A stretch of DNA of 46,043 bases, taken from assembly GCF_001571145.1 (NCBI RefSeq), contig NZ_BCTF01000037.1:1-46043 (forward strand). Direction: 5' to 3'. Position 1 is the stretch's first letter. Each line of letters opens with the position of its first letter. The position numbers were made by a program, and so were the translations under genes. A model generated the notes under the pieces. It did no database searches. It saw only the letters and a list, made by a program, of their open reading frames with translations, and had not been told where the DNA came from. This DNA is from Hydrogenophaga flava NBRC 102514 (GTDB lineage Bacteria; Pseudomonadota; Gammaproteobacteria; Burkholderiales; Burkholderiaceae_C). Positions 23,794 to 33,947 of this stretch are shown here, piece after piece.

Positions 23794-25131
23794 TCAGCGC
23801 GTCAAGGCCGGTTCGGTCTGGACGGGCGCGGCGCGCTCGGGTTGAGCGGCCGGTGTGGCCTGCGCCTGCTGCAGGTCCTGCACCCGGTCCAGGTGGGCGG
23901 TGGTGCTGCTCTGGAGCGCCTCGTTCACACGGACCTCGTTGAAGCGCCCGTTCTGGTGCTGCACCGCCACCTGTTCGCCGTTCTTGCTGAGCAGGTAGCG
24001 CTGCGGATTGCCCCAGTCCGGGTGCTCGGCCGCCTTGGCCACGCAGGCGGCGCTGACCTGCAGGCACTGCTCGCCGTCCAGCCCGCGCGCTTTCAGGCCG
24101 GGCGCCAGCTCGGTGTAGGACTGGCGCAGCTGCGCCTTGGTCTGCTCGGACATGAGGGGTTTGACCGTGATGCGGGGCCTGGTCTCGTCGTCCAGCGGCC
24201 AGCGCGGCTGCTTGTTGCCGTTTTCGTCGGTGAGCACATCGCCATTGCGTGCGGTCTGGTAGTTCTCCGTCCGGATCATGGCGCGCTCATTGGGGTTGTG
24301 GCGCTGCTCGGGCGGCACGTCGGCCAGCGGCACGCCGCGGCGCTGGAAGTAGGCCGTCACACCTTCGTGCACGTTGGCCGCCGTGCCGTCGCGGTCGTAG
24401 CCGCCGCCCACGCCGACGTGGTTGCCCGGATGTTTCACCGTGGTCACACGCGGGTCGTCGCTGTAGTCCACGGGCCGGAACCAGCTGCGGTTCTCGTGCT
24501 CGGCCTGCACCACCAGCACCTGGCCCTTGACGTTGGCCGGGATGCCCGTTTCGCCCTGGACGCCGGTGGCCACCGGGTCCATCAGCGCCATGCCGGTGAT
24601 GGGGACACTGCCGGGCGGGGCGATGACGGTGCCGTCGGGCGCGACCAGGCCGCGGTCGTTGACCAGCTGGGAAAAGCGCACGGCGGCGGCGCAGCCTCGG
24701 CTGAAGCCGGTGACGGAGGCGCCTAGGTCGGCGGGGGTGGCGCCGGGGTGGGTGGAGAGGTACTCGTTGGACGACTTCACGAAGTCACGGTAAGCCTTTT
24801 CGGCGGCGGCATCGATGGCGGGCGTGGGGTTCGGGCCGGCGTTGACGATGTTGCCTTGGTCGCCGCCGGTGCCGACGCCGGGGTAGTACCTTGTTTGAAG
24901 CGTGTCCGACGCTGCGCTTTCTGCCTGTTTGAACAGATTTCCAACGTTGGTAGGGTGAGGGTCCCCAGACAGTTCCAGTTTGTCTTTGTGGTTGTTCGTA
25001 CCGTCAAAGGTCGCGAAGAAGCTGAAGCGGCTGGTGGTTCCGCCTTTGCCCGCTTCTTCCATGGCTGCGCGGGCGGACGGCAAGCCTGCCATCTCTTCAT
25101 CGTTCAGAGGACGCACAAGTGACGTACCCAT
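23794..25131 (-). CDS. Probable antibacterial lipase effector (Tle/DUF2235-like with XVIPCD-like tail)
   Basis: A 445-residue protein with an alpha/beta-hydrolase core of the Tle1/DUF2235 kind: FDGTNN (42-47), nucleophile motif GFSRG (142-146, Ser144), MDPVATG (Asp185) and PGNHVGVGGGY (His238), a plausible Ser-Asp-His triad. No signal peptide is present. The last ~115 residues include RYLLSKNGEQVAVQ, VRVNEALQSS and a Gln-rich end, resembling the XVIPCD signal of effectors delivered by the antibacterial type IV secretion system of Xanthomonadales and relatives. The gene starts two bases after a lipoprotein gene, the usual immunity-effector layout. The hydrolase call is fairly firm; the secretion route is inference. 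Confidence 0.65.
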   Translation of the reverse strand: MGTSLVRPLNDEEMAGLPSARAAMEEAGKGGTTSRFSFFATFDGTNNHKDKLELSGDPHPTNVGNLFKQAESAASDTLQTRYYPGVGTGGDQGNIVNAGPNPTPAIDAAAEKAYRDFVKSSNEYLSTHPGATPADLGASVTGFSRGCAAAVRFSQLVNDRGLVAPDGTVIAPPGSVPITGMALMDPVATGVQGETGIPANVKGQVLVVQAEHENRSWFRPVDYSDDPRVTTVKHPGNHVGVGGGYDRDGTAANVHEGVTAYFQRRGVPLADVPPEQRHNPNERAMIRTENYQTARNGDVLTDENGNKQPRWPLDDETRPRITVKPLMSEQTKAQLRQSYTELAPGLKARGLDGEQCLQVSAACVAKAAEHPDWGNPQRYLLSKNGEQVAVQHQNGRFNEVRVNEALQSSTTAHLDRVQDLQQAQATPAAQPERAAPVQTEPALTR

Positions 25132-25133
25132 GG

Positions 25134-25694
25134 CTATTTCCCCCCCGCTTTTTCGATGGTCGGGAAGATCTCGTAAGTCACGTTGTATTTGGAGTGCCAG
25201 GTGCGATGGGTGGCGGTCTTGCCCCAAGGCTTTTGTGCCACGGGCGTCATCACATACACATAGAGTCGACGCCCATCGATCACAAAAGTGAGTTCGTGGT
25301 CGGTCATGTCCTTGGGCAGCCGGTCCCGCAAATCGACCTGCTCTTCGAAAACCTCGCCTGTGGCCTTGAGGCGCCATTTGACGCGAAGAAATTCACCGAC
25401 CGGCATGGGACCGTTGACACCTGTGGTTGGTGGCAGCCCCTGCTTGCCCGCGTACAAGGATGAGCTGGGCTTTGCCAGGTCTTCGCGAACCATGTGGTAC
25501 TGGTCGCCATAGGCGTAAGCCAGCAGATCGACCGACTCGGCCCATCCATCTTTCTGTCCGTCAAAACTGAACGCGTGCGGCACCACCGTTGACACCACCT
25601 TCGGCCCCGTCGCACAGCCAGCCATCATCACCAACAGGCTCAGCGCCAGCCAATGCCGCCACAGGCGACCCAGCACAGTGTGAATCGTCATCAT
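25134..25694 (-). CDS. Lipoprotein, probable immunity partner of the lipase effector
   Basis: A 186-residue lipoprotein. The signal segment ends in lipobox MMAGC with the lipidated Cys27. The mature domain has AFSFDGQKDGWAESVDLLAYAYG and ELTFVIDGRRLYVYVMTPV. The ATG at 25694 has GGGGAGGA (25701-25708) at six bases. It precedes the lipase gene with only two bases between stop and start. Lipoprotein immunity proteins held in the periplasm commonly protect against phospholipase effectors; here that role is inferred from gene pairing and topology, not from a recognised immunity family. Confidence 0.6.
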   Translation of the reverse strand: MMTIHTVLGRLWRHWLALSLLVMMAGCATGPKVVSTVVPHAFSFDGQKDGWAESVDLLAYAYGDQYHMVREDLAKPSSSLYAGKQGLPPTTGVNGPMPVGEFLRVKWRLKATGEVFEEQVDLRDRLPKDMTDHELTFVIDGRRLYVYVMTPVAQKPWGKTATHRTWHSKYNVTYEIFPTIEKAGGK

Positions 25695-26020
25695 CTTTTT
25701 TCCTCCCCAGGTTGATTGCACTCAGGCGCGCATTGGAGCACGACCGGGCGCTCGGCTTCCATCCCCCTTGCAGGTCTTGTCAGGCCGGCGTGTTGCGCCG
25801 CCGCATTGGGAATTGCTATGAAATTGATGGAAGCAATTGAATCGACTTCTTGATAGTGAACTTCTAAAGTCTGGGCTCCTCAACCCAACACCGGAGCCTG
25901 TCATGAAGCCGTCCTCATCGTCCCCCACCGTTCACAGCGACTGGATCGAGGTGCTGGCGGCCCTGGCTGCTGCACACTGAGTCCCGTTTCCGGCCCCGTC
26001 CCACACCACAGGAGATCTCC
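25695..26020. promoter_or_regulatory. Divergent control region, lipoprotein gene versus katG
   Basis: A 326-base region between divergent transcription units. It holds ATTG-N7-CAAT (25823-25837) and ATAG-N7-CTAA (25853-25867). The second fits the OxyR half-site pattern ATAG-N7-CTAT at seven of eight bases, and the two dyads start 30 bases apart. The leader ORF at 25903-25980 lies between them and katG. I could not place a convincing -35/-10 pair on either strand. OxyR control of katG is known in many Proteobacteria; binding here is inference. Confidence 0.4.
25903..25980 (+). CDS. 25-residue leader ORF upstream of katG
   Basis: ATG at 25903 with GGAG (25893-25896) at six bases; the frame runs to TGA at 25978-25980. 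The product starts MKPSSSSPTVHSDWIEVLAAL and ends AAAH. It lies 40 bases before katG. The good ribosome-binding site supports translation, but no homologue is recognised and a regulatory or accidental role are both possible. Confidence 0.4.
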   Translation: MKPSSSSPTVHSDWIEVLAALAAAH

Positions 26021-28237
<2,217 letters not shown>

Positions 28238-28266
28238 GACTCCGAACGGGCGCGTGTGCTGCCCGG

Positions 28267-28305
28267 GCCCCCGGTGTCCGCCCAGGACCCCGGGGGCATT
28301 TTTTT
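28267..28305 (+). terminator. Intrinsic terminator of katG
   Basis: GCCCCCGG (28267-28274) pairs with CCGGGGGC (28290-28297), then A and seven T. It stands between convergent katG and the acyl-CoA synthetase gene. Confidence 0.88.
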
Positions 28306-28312
28306 GGGTGGA

Positions 28313-30004
28313 TCAGTCCTTGAGCTCGGGGAAGTCGCGGTCGAAGAACTCGTCCGGCAGGCGCTCGTCCACGCCGCGAGCCTGTTCAGCGCGGCGCAGC
28401 TCGACGCGGCGGATCTTGCCCGAGATGGTTTTGGGCAGGTCGGCGAAGGACAGGCGGCGGATGCGCTTGTACGGCGCCAGCCGCTCGCGGGTGAAGGCGA
28501 AGATGTCGCGCGCCAGCTCGGGGCTGGGCTGCTGGCCGCCGACCAGGACCACCACCGCCTTGGGCACCGACAGGCGCACCGGGTCGGGGCTGGGCACCAC
28601 CGCCGCTTCGGCCACCGCCGGGTGCTCGATCAGCACGCTCTCCAGCTCGAAGGGGCTGATGCGGTAGTCGGAGGACTTGAACACATCGTCGGCGCGACCG
28701 ACGTAGGTGATGTAGCCCTCGTCGTCGACGCTGGCGACATCGCCGGTGCGGTAGTGGCCGGCGCGGGTGGCCTCGGCGGTCTTGCCGGCATCACCGGCGT
28801 AGCCAACCATCAGGCCCAGGGGCCGCTGCTCACCCAGCACCAGCGCCACCTCGCCCTCGCGCGCGGGCCGGTCGTCGACGTCCAGCAGCGCCACGGTGTA
28901 GCCCGGCAGCGGGCGGCCCATGGAGCCGGGCTTGACCGGCTGGCCGGGCGGGTTGCCGATCTGCGCCGTCGTCTCGGTCTGGCCGAAGCCGTCGCGGATG
29001 GTGATGCCCCAGGCCTTCTGCACCTGGTCGATCACCTCCGGGTTCAGCGGCTCGCCGGCGCCGATCAGCTCGCGCAGCCGGGTCTTGACCGCGGCCAGGT
29101 CCTGCTGGATCAGCATGCGCCACACCGTCGGCGGCGCGCACAGCGTGGTCACCTCGTACTTCACCAGCACATCGAGCAGGGCTGCGGCGTTGAAGCGGCT
29201 GTAGTTGTAGAGGAACACGCAGGCGCCCGCGTTCCAGGGCGCGAAGAAGCAGCTCCAGGCGTGCTTGGCCCAGCCCGGCGACGAGATGTTCATGTGGCGG
29301 TCGTGGGGCTGCAGGCCGATCCAGTACATCGTGGACAGGTGGCCGACCGGGTAGGACTGGTGGGTGTGCAGCACCAGCTTGGGCTTGGAGGTGGTGCCCG
29401 AGGTGAAGTACAGCAGCAGCGGGTCGTCGACGTGCGTCGCGCCGTCCGGGGTGAAGCGGTCGGACGCCGCCGCCGCGTCCTCGAAGGCCTTCCAGCCCGC
29501 GGGGGCGCCGCCCACGGCGATGCGGCCGAAGCCGCCCGGCAGCGGGTCGAACTTGGCGGTGTGGGCCGCGCCGACCACGACGTGCCGGACCTGGCCGCGC
29601 TCCAGCCGGTCCAGCAGGTCGTCCGGCGTCAGCAGCGTGGTCGCCGGGATCACCACCGCGCCCAGCTTGAACGCGGCGAGCATGGTCTCCCACAGCGGCA
29701 CCTCGTTGCCCAGCATGAGGAGGATGCGGTCGCCGCGCCGCACCCCCTGTTCGCGCAGCCAGTTGGCCACGCGGCTGGATCGCGCCGAGAGCTCGGCGAA
29801 GCTCAGCCGGGCCTCGCGGCCGTCTTCCTCGACGATCCAGAGCGCGGGCTGGTGATTGCCCTCGGCCATGGCGTCGAAGTAGTCCAGTGCCCAGTTGAAG
29901 TGCTCCATGCGTGGCCAGCGGAAGCCCTGGTACGCGGTGGCGTAGTCGCTGCGGTGCTGCAGCAGGAAGTCGCGTGCGGCCAGAAAGTCGCGGACAGCGC
30001 TCAT
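28313..30004 (-). CDS. Acyl-CoA synthetase (AMP-forming), probably part of the amine-degradation regulon
   Basis: A 563-residue member of the AMP-binding superfamily, which activates a carboxylate with ATP and joins it to coenzyme A. Motifs are LLYFTSGTTSKPKLVLHTH (about 195-213), the DGFGQTETT loop (about 325-333), YRTGDVASVDDEGYI and YVGRADDVFKSSDYRISPFE (about 425-470), and the C-terminal LPKTISGKIRRVEL with the adenylation lysine. It resembles medium-chain acyl- or acetyl-type ligases; the substrate cannot be fixed. AGGAGACA precedes the ATG at 30004. Its upstream region carries the same 20-base element as the qhpA promoter, suggesting it takes the acid made from QHNDH-derived aldehyde. 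Confidence 0.85.
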   Translation of the reverse strand: MSAVRDFLAARDFLLQHRSDYATAYQGFRWPRMEHFNWALDYFDAMAEGNHQPALWIVEEDGREARLSFAELSARSSRVANWLREQGVRRGDRILLMLGNEVPLWETMLAAFKLGAVVIPATTLLTPDDLLDRLERGQVRHVVVGAAHTAKFDPLPGGFGRIAVGGAPAGWKAFEDAAAASDRFTPDGATHVDDPLLLYFTSGTTSKPKLVLHTHQSYPVGHLSTMYWIGLQPHDRHMNISSPGWAKHAWSCFFAPWNAGACVFLYNYSRFNAAALLDVLVKYEVTTLCAPPTVWRMLIQQDLAAVKTRLRELIGAGEPLNPEVIDQVQKAWGITIRDGFGQTETTAQIGNPPGQPVKPGSMGRPLPGYTVALLDVDDRPAREGEVALVLGEQRPLGLMVGYAGDAGKTAEATRAGHYRTGDVASVDDEGYITYVGRADDVFKSSDYRISPFELESVLIEHPAVAEAAVVPSPDPVRLSVPKAVVVLVGGQQPSPELARDIFAFTRERLAPYKRIRRLSFADLPKTISGKIRRVELRRAEQARGVDERLPDEFFDRDFPELKD

Positions 30005-30099
30005 GGTGTTGTCTCCTGTTTTTGGTGCTGGACGGCCGAAGGACATTGTCATCCCGGAACTTCGGCTGGCGCGTCACCTTGGCCGACAAGCCGCGCGCT

Positions 30100-30119
30100 G
30101 CGGTAGCCACTTTTGGCAA
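30100..30119 (-). promoter_or_regulatory. Putative QhpR operator, copy B
   Basis: Read on the minus strand this is TTGCCAAAAGTGGCTACCGC, identical at 18 of 20 positions to the element before qhpA (35041-35060). It is 95 bases before the acyl-CoA synthetase start, in the same orientation as copy A has to qhpA, and 70 bases before the divergent qhpF start. Confidence 0.6.
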
Positions 30120-30189
30120 TCGTGGCGGCCTGCGGCCCGCCCGCCACACGCACCTTGGGGCCGTGGCGCTCCTGTGCCACCATGCCCGC

Positions 30190-31929
30190 ATGTTCGGCCT
30201 GCTCGTTCCCTTGCTGGCTCGGCGGCGCCCGGAGGGCGAGCGCCGGCACTGGGCGTGGCTGCTCGGTTTCGTGCGGCCGCGCGCGCGCGCCATGGCGAGC
30301 GTGATGGCGCTTTCGGTCATCGCCTCGGCCCTGGTGCTGCTGCAGCCGCTGCTGGTCAAGCGGCTGATCGACGACGGCCTGATCGCGCGCAGCCACGAGG
30401 TGCTCTGGACCACCGCGCTCTTCATGCTGCTGGCCGGGCTGGCGGCCACGCTGCTGGCCGGCCTCAACCGCTACCTGCACACGAAGCTCTCGGCCGCGGT
30501 GCTGTTCGACCTGCGGCACGACCTGTTCGCGCACCTGCAGCGGCTCTCACCGTCGTTCTGGGCGCGGCGCCGCACGGGGGACGTGATGTCGCGGCTGGAC
30601 GGCGACATGGCCGAGATCCAGCGCTTCGCGGTCGACAGCCTGTTCGCCGTGTTGTCCAACCTGCTGGGGCTGGTGGGCGCGGTGGGCTGGATGCTCTGGC
30701 TGTCGTGGGAACTGACCCTGCTGGTGGCGCTGCTGCTGCCGCTGGAGTGGTGGTGGCTGCGGCGCATGCGCCCGCGCGTGGCGGACGGCACACGCGCACT
30801 GCGCGAGCGCTCGGGCGATGTGTCCAGCTTCTTCGTCGAGGTGCTGCCGGCGCTCAAGTTCGTGCAGGCCAGCCGGCAGGAGGCGCGCGAGGCGCAGCGG
30901 CTGGACGGGCTGCACGCGGGTTACCTGTCGTCGCTGCTGCGGCTGCAGATCATCGAGTTCGCCACCCACGCCGTGCCCGGCCAGCTCACCGCCTGGACGC
31001 GCGCGCTGGCATTCCTGATCGGCGGCGCCTGGGTCATCGACGGCCAGTGGGCGCTGGGCTCGCTGGTCGCGTTCTCGACCTACCTGGGCATGGCCAGCGG
31101 GCCGGTCAACAGCCTGCTGGGCTGGTACGTGGGGCTGCAGAAGGTGCGCGTGAGCCTGGAGCGCGTGGCCGAGCTGCGCGACGAGCCGGTGGCCGTGAGC
31201 GACCCGGCCGAGCCGCGGGCGCTGCCGTCGCCGCTGCGGGGCGAGCTGCGGCTGGAGGCGGTGGTGTTCGCGCACGCGGGTGGCGGCGAGCCGGTGCTGA
31301 CCGGCGCGAGCGCGCTGATCCCGGCCGGAGCCTGCGTGGCCCTGACCGGCGCCTCGGGCGCAGGCAAGAGCACGCTGATCGACCTGCTGCTGCGCCACCA
31401 CGACCCGCAGGCCGGCGCGGTCCTGCTCGACGGCATCGACCTGCGCCAGCTGGCATTGGCAGACCTGCGCCGCGCGGTGGCGGTGGTGAGCCAGGACATC
31501 GTGCTGTTCCGCGCGCCGCTGCTGGAAAACCTGCGCTACGCCTGCCCGAACGCCGACGACGCGGCGGTGGCGCAGGCGGCGCAGCGCGCGGGGCTGGGCG
31601 AGTGGATCGCCGCGCTGCCGGAGGGGTTGCACACCACGGTCGGCGAGCGCGGCCAGACGCTCTCGGGCGGCCAGCGCCAGCGCATCGCCATCGCGCGCGC
31701 GCTGCTGCAGGACCCTGCCGTGCTGGTGCTGGACGAGGCCACCTCTGCCGTGGACGAGGCCATGGAGGCGCAGATCCTGGCGCAGATCGACACTTGCTTT
31801 GCCGGCCGCACGCGGCTGATCGTCAGCCACCGGCCCAGCGCCTGGGCAGGCTGTTCGATGCGGCTGCACCTGGCCGGCGGGCGCATCGAAGTGCAGACGC
31901 AGGTGGGCGCGGAGGGTGCGCATGGCTGA
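30190..31929 (+). CDS. qhpF: ABC transporter QhpF (permease-ATPase fusion)
   Basis: A 579-residue half-transporter. A six-helix membrane domain (about 25-305) is fused to an ATPase domain with Walker A TGASGAGKSTLIDLL (about 388-402), signature LSGGQRQRIAIARALL and Walker B VLVLDEATSAVDEA. In quinohemoprotein amine dehydrogenase clusters, QhpF is reported to move the modified gamma subunit, which lacks a Sec signal, into the periplasm. The ATG at 30190 has no clear Shine-Dalgarno sequence; an in-frame GTG at 30163 is possible. It overlaps qhpE by eight bases, which with the qhpG overlap shows one operon, qhpFEG. Confidence 0.85.
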   Translation: MFGLLVPLLARRRPEGERRHWAWLLGFVRPRARAMASVMALSVIASALVLLQPLLVKRLIDDGLIARSHEVLWTTALFMLLAGLAATLLAGLNRYLHTKLSAAVLFDLRHDLFAHLQRLSPSFWARRRTGDVMSRLDGDMAEIQRFAVDSLFAVLSNLLGLVGAVGWMLWLSWELTLLVALLLPLEWWWLRRMRPRVADGTRALRERSGDVSSFFVEVLPALKFVQASRQEAREAQRLDGLHAGYLSSLLRLQIIEFATHAVPGQLTAWTRALAFLIGGAWVIDGQWALGSLVAFSTYLGMASGPVNSLLGWYVGLQKVRVSLERVAELRDEPVAVSDPAEPRALPSPLRGELRLEAVVFAHAGGGEPVLTGASALIPAGACVALTGASGAGKSTLIDLLLRHHDPQAGAVLLDGIDLRQLALADLRRAVAVVSQDIVLFRAPLLENLRYACPNADDAAVAQAAQRAGLGEWIAALPEGLHTTVGERGQTLSGGQRQRIAIARALLQDPAVLVLDEATSAVDEAMEAQILAQIDTCFAGRTRLIVSHRPSAWAGCSMRLHLAGGRIEVQTQVGAEGAHG

Positions 31930-32584
31930 ACCGGTGCGGGTCGGCGTGGTCGACAGCGGCTGGCCGCTGGCGCTGCAGGACCGGGTGCTCGCGGCGCGCA
32001 GCTTCGTGGCCGGCGGTGGCAACGCGCAGGACCGCCTGGGCCACGGCACGCGCACCCTGCAGGCGATGGCCGCACAAGCGCCCGACGCCCGCTTCGTGGT
32101 CGCGCAGGTGTTCGGCGAGGCGCTGCGCACCGACATGGGCACGGTGGCGCGCGCGGTGGACTGGCTGGTGGGCGAGGGCGTTGCGCTCATCAACCTCAGC
32201 CTGGGCGTGCAGCAGGATTACCCGGCCTTGCGCACCGCCTGCGAGCGCGCCGTGGCGAGTGGCTGTTTGCTGGTCGCGTCCACGCCCGCACGCGGCGGGC
32301 CGGTGTTCCCGGCCGCCTACCCGGGCGCGATCCGCGCCATGGGCGATGCGCGCTGCGCAGCCGGCCAGCACTCGGCACTGGGGCTGCCCCACGCCGACTT
32401 CGGCGCCTGCGTGCTGCCGCCCGATGGCGACCGGGCCCACGCCGGCGCGAGCCTGGGCTGCGCGCACCTGAGCGGGCGCGTGGCCGCGCTGCTGGCGGCG
32501 GGTGTAGCGCCCACGCGCGATGCGGTCTGGCAGGCGCTGGTCGATAGTGCCGCCTTCCACGGCCCTGAGCGGAGAACGCGGTGA
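31922..32584 (+). CDS. qhpE: Subtilisin-like protease QhpE
   Basis: A small (220-residue) S8-family serine protease. The triad is visible as Asp11 in VGVVDSG, His41 in GHGTRT and Ser177 in GASLG, the last being a variant of the usual GTSMA. There is no signal peptide, so it works in the cytoplasm. In QHNDH clusters this protease removes the 28-residue leader of QhpC. The normal oxyanion-hole Asn region reads LLVASTPARGG, so that residue may be replaced. The gene starts inside the end of qhpF and its stop overlaps the qhpG GTG. Confidence 0.82.
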   Translation: MAEPVRVGVVDSGWPLALQDRVLAARSFVAGGGNAQDRLGHGTRTLQAMAAQAPDARFVVAQVFGEALRTDMGTVARAVDWLVGEGVALINLSLGVQQDYPALRTACERAVASGCLLVASTPARGGPVFPAAYPGAIRAMGDARCAAGQHSALGLPHADFGACVLPPDGDRAHAGASLGCAHLSGRVAALLAAGVAPTRDAVWQALVDSAAFHGPERRTR

Positions 32585-33927
32585 CGCGGATCGAACGCGG
32601 CATCGTGGTGCTGGGCGCCGGCCCGGCCGGTGCGGCCGTGGCGCTGGGCCTGCGGCGGCTGGGCCATGCTGTGACAGTGGTCGGCGTGCCGCGCGCCTTC
32701 GACGCCATCGAGGGCGTGTCCGAGCGCGTGGTGGCGGGGCTGAGCGGTGTCGGCATCGAAGCGGCGCTGGCGGCCATCGCCGAACCGTCGCCGCGCCTTG
32801 CCACCTGGGCCGGCCAGACCACCGCGCTCAACAGCGAACGCCTGGTCGACCGCGCCGCCTTCGACCGGCTTTTGTGGCAGGAGCAGCAAGACCACGGCGT
32901 CGAGTGCCTGGCCGCGCGCGTGATGCGCTGGACGCCTGGCGAGCACGGTGACCAAGGCCACACGCTGCAGGTCCAGCGTCCCGGCGATGCGCAGTCGCAG
33001 ACCCTGCGCGCGCGTTTCGTGGTCGAGGCGCGCGGCCGGCTCGCGCCGCACCCGCCGCAGGGCGTCGTCCGCGGGCCCGAGACCGTGGCCCTGCTCTGGC
33101 GCGGCCAGGGCGCGGCGGGTGGCGAGGCGGGCTCGGCGGTGGAAAGCCTGCCAGGCGGCTGGGCCTGGTGTGCGCGGCTGCCCACGGGCGCCGTCGCGCT
33201 GCAGCTCACGGTCGATCCGTCGGCGGTGGAGCTGCCGCCGCGCGTACAACTCGGGGCCTTCATCCGAGAACGGCTGGCAGCGGTCGACGCGGCCTTGCCA
33301 TTTCTGGATACCGCGGCAGCCGAGGTGCACGCGCTGGCGCGCACCAGCGGCGCCGTGCTTGCGCCCGAGGTGTGTGCGGAGAACTGGCTGCGCGTGGGAG
33401 ACGCGGCCATGGCGGCCGACCCGCTCTCGGGCAACGGCATCTTCCAGTCGCTCTCGTCCGCGCTGCAGGCGCCGATGGTGGTGCACACCCTGCTGAACCA
33501 CCCGGCCGACGCGCCGCACGCGCGGCGTTTCCACACCGAGCGGGTGCAGGGCCTGTTCCATCGCTTCGCGCGCATCGGCCGCGACTTCTACGCGCAGGAG
33601 GCGCGCTGGGCCGGCGAGCCATTCTGGGCCGCACGCCGCGCCTGGCCCGACGCGCTGCCGGCGCATGGGGCGGCGGGCCACGTGCCACCGCACATCGAAG
33701 AACGGCCGGTGGTCGACCGCGACCGCATCCGCCTGGCCGAGGTGCTGGTCACCACGGACCAGCCGCTGGGCATCTGGCATGTGGACGGGGTCGAGGTGGC
33801 GCCGCTGTGGCGCGCCGCGCAGGCCGCGCCGGGGCGCGAAGTGGAGGCGCTGGCGCCGCTGCTGGGTGGCTCGGTGCCGCGGGCGCAGGCTGCGCTGCGC
33901 TGGTTGCGCGCGCAAGGCGGGCTGTAG
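32581..33927 (+). CDS. qhpG: FAD-dependent tryptophan hydroxylase QhpG
   Basis: A 448-residue flavoprotein. The N-terminal FAD-binding motif is VVLGAGPAGAAVALGLRRLG (about 9-28, GxGxxG at 12-17). The second is LRVGDAAMAADPLSGNGIFQ (about 276-295), the GD motif of flavin monooxygenases. In known QHNDH systems QhpG dihydroxylates the tryptophan of QhpC that becomes the cysteine tryptophylquinone cofactor. The start is GTG at 32581, overlapping the qhpE stop (GTGA). It is the last gene of qhpFEG and faces qhpR tail to tail. Confidence 0.85.
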   Translation: MTRIERGIVVLGAGPAGAAVALGLRRLGHAVTVVGVPRAFDAIEGVSERVVAGLSGVGIEAALAAIAEPSPRLATWAGQTTALNSERLVDRAAFDRLLWQEQQDHGVECLAARVMRWTPGEHGDQGHTLQVQRPGDAQSQTLRARFVVEARGRLAPHPPQGVVRGPETVALLWRGQGAAGGEAGSAVESLPGGWAWCARLPTGAVALQLTVDPSAVELPPRVQLGAFIRERLAAVDAALPFLDTAAAEVHALARTSGAVLAPEVCAENWLRVGDAAMAADPLSGNGIFQSLSSALQAPMVVHTLLNHPADAPHARRFHTERVQGLFHRFARIGRDFYAQEARWAGEPFWAARRAWPDALPAHGAAGHVPPHIEERPVVDRDRIRLAEVLVTTDQPLGIWHVDGVEVAPLWRAAQAAPGREVEALAPLLGGSVPRAQAALRWLRAQGGL

Positions 33928-33947
33928 GGGCCGCGACCGGCGGCCGG

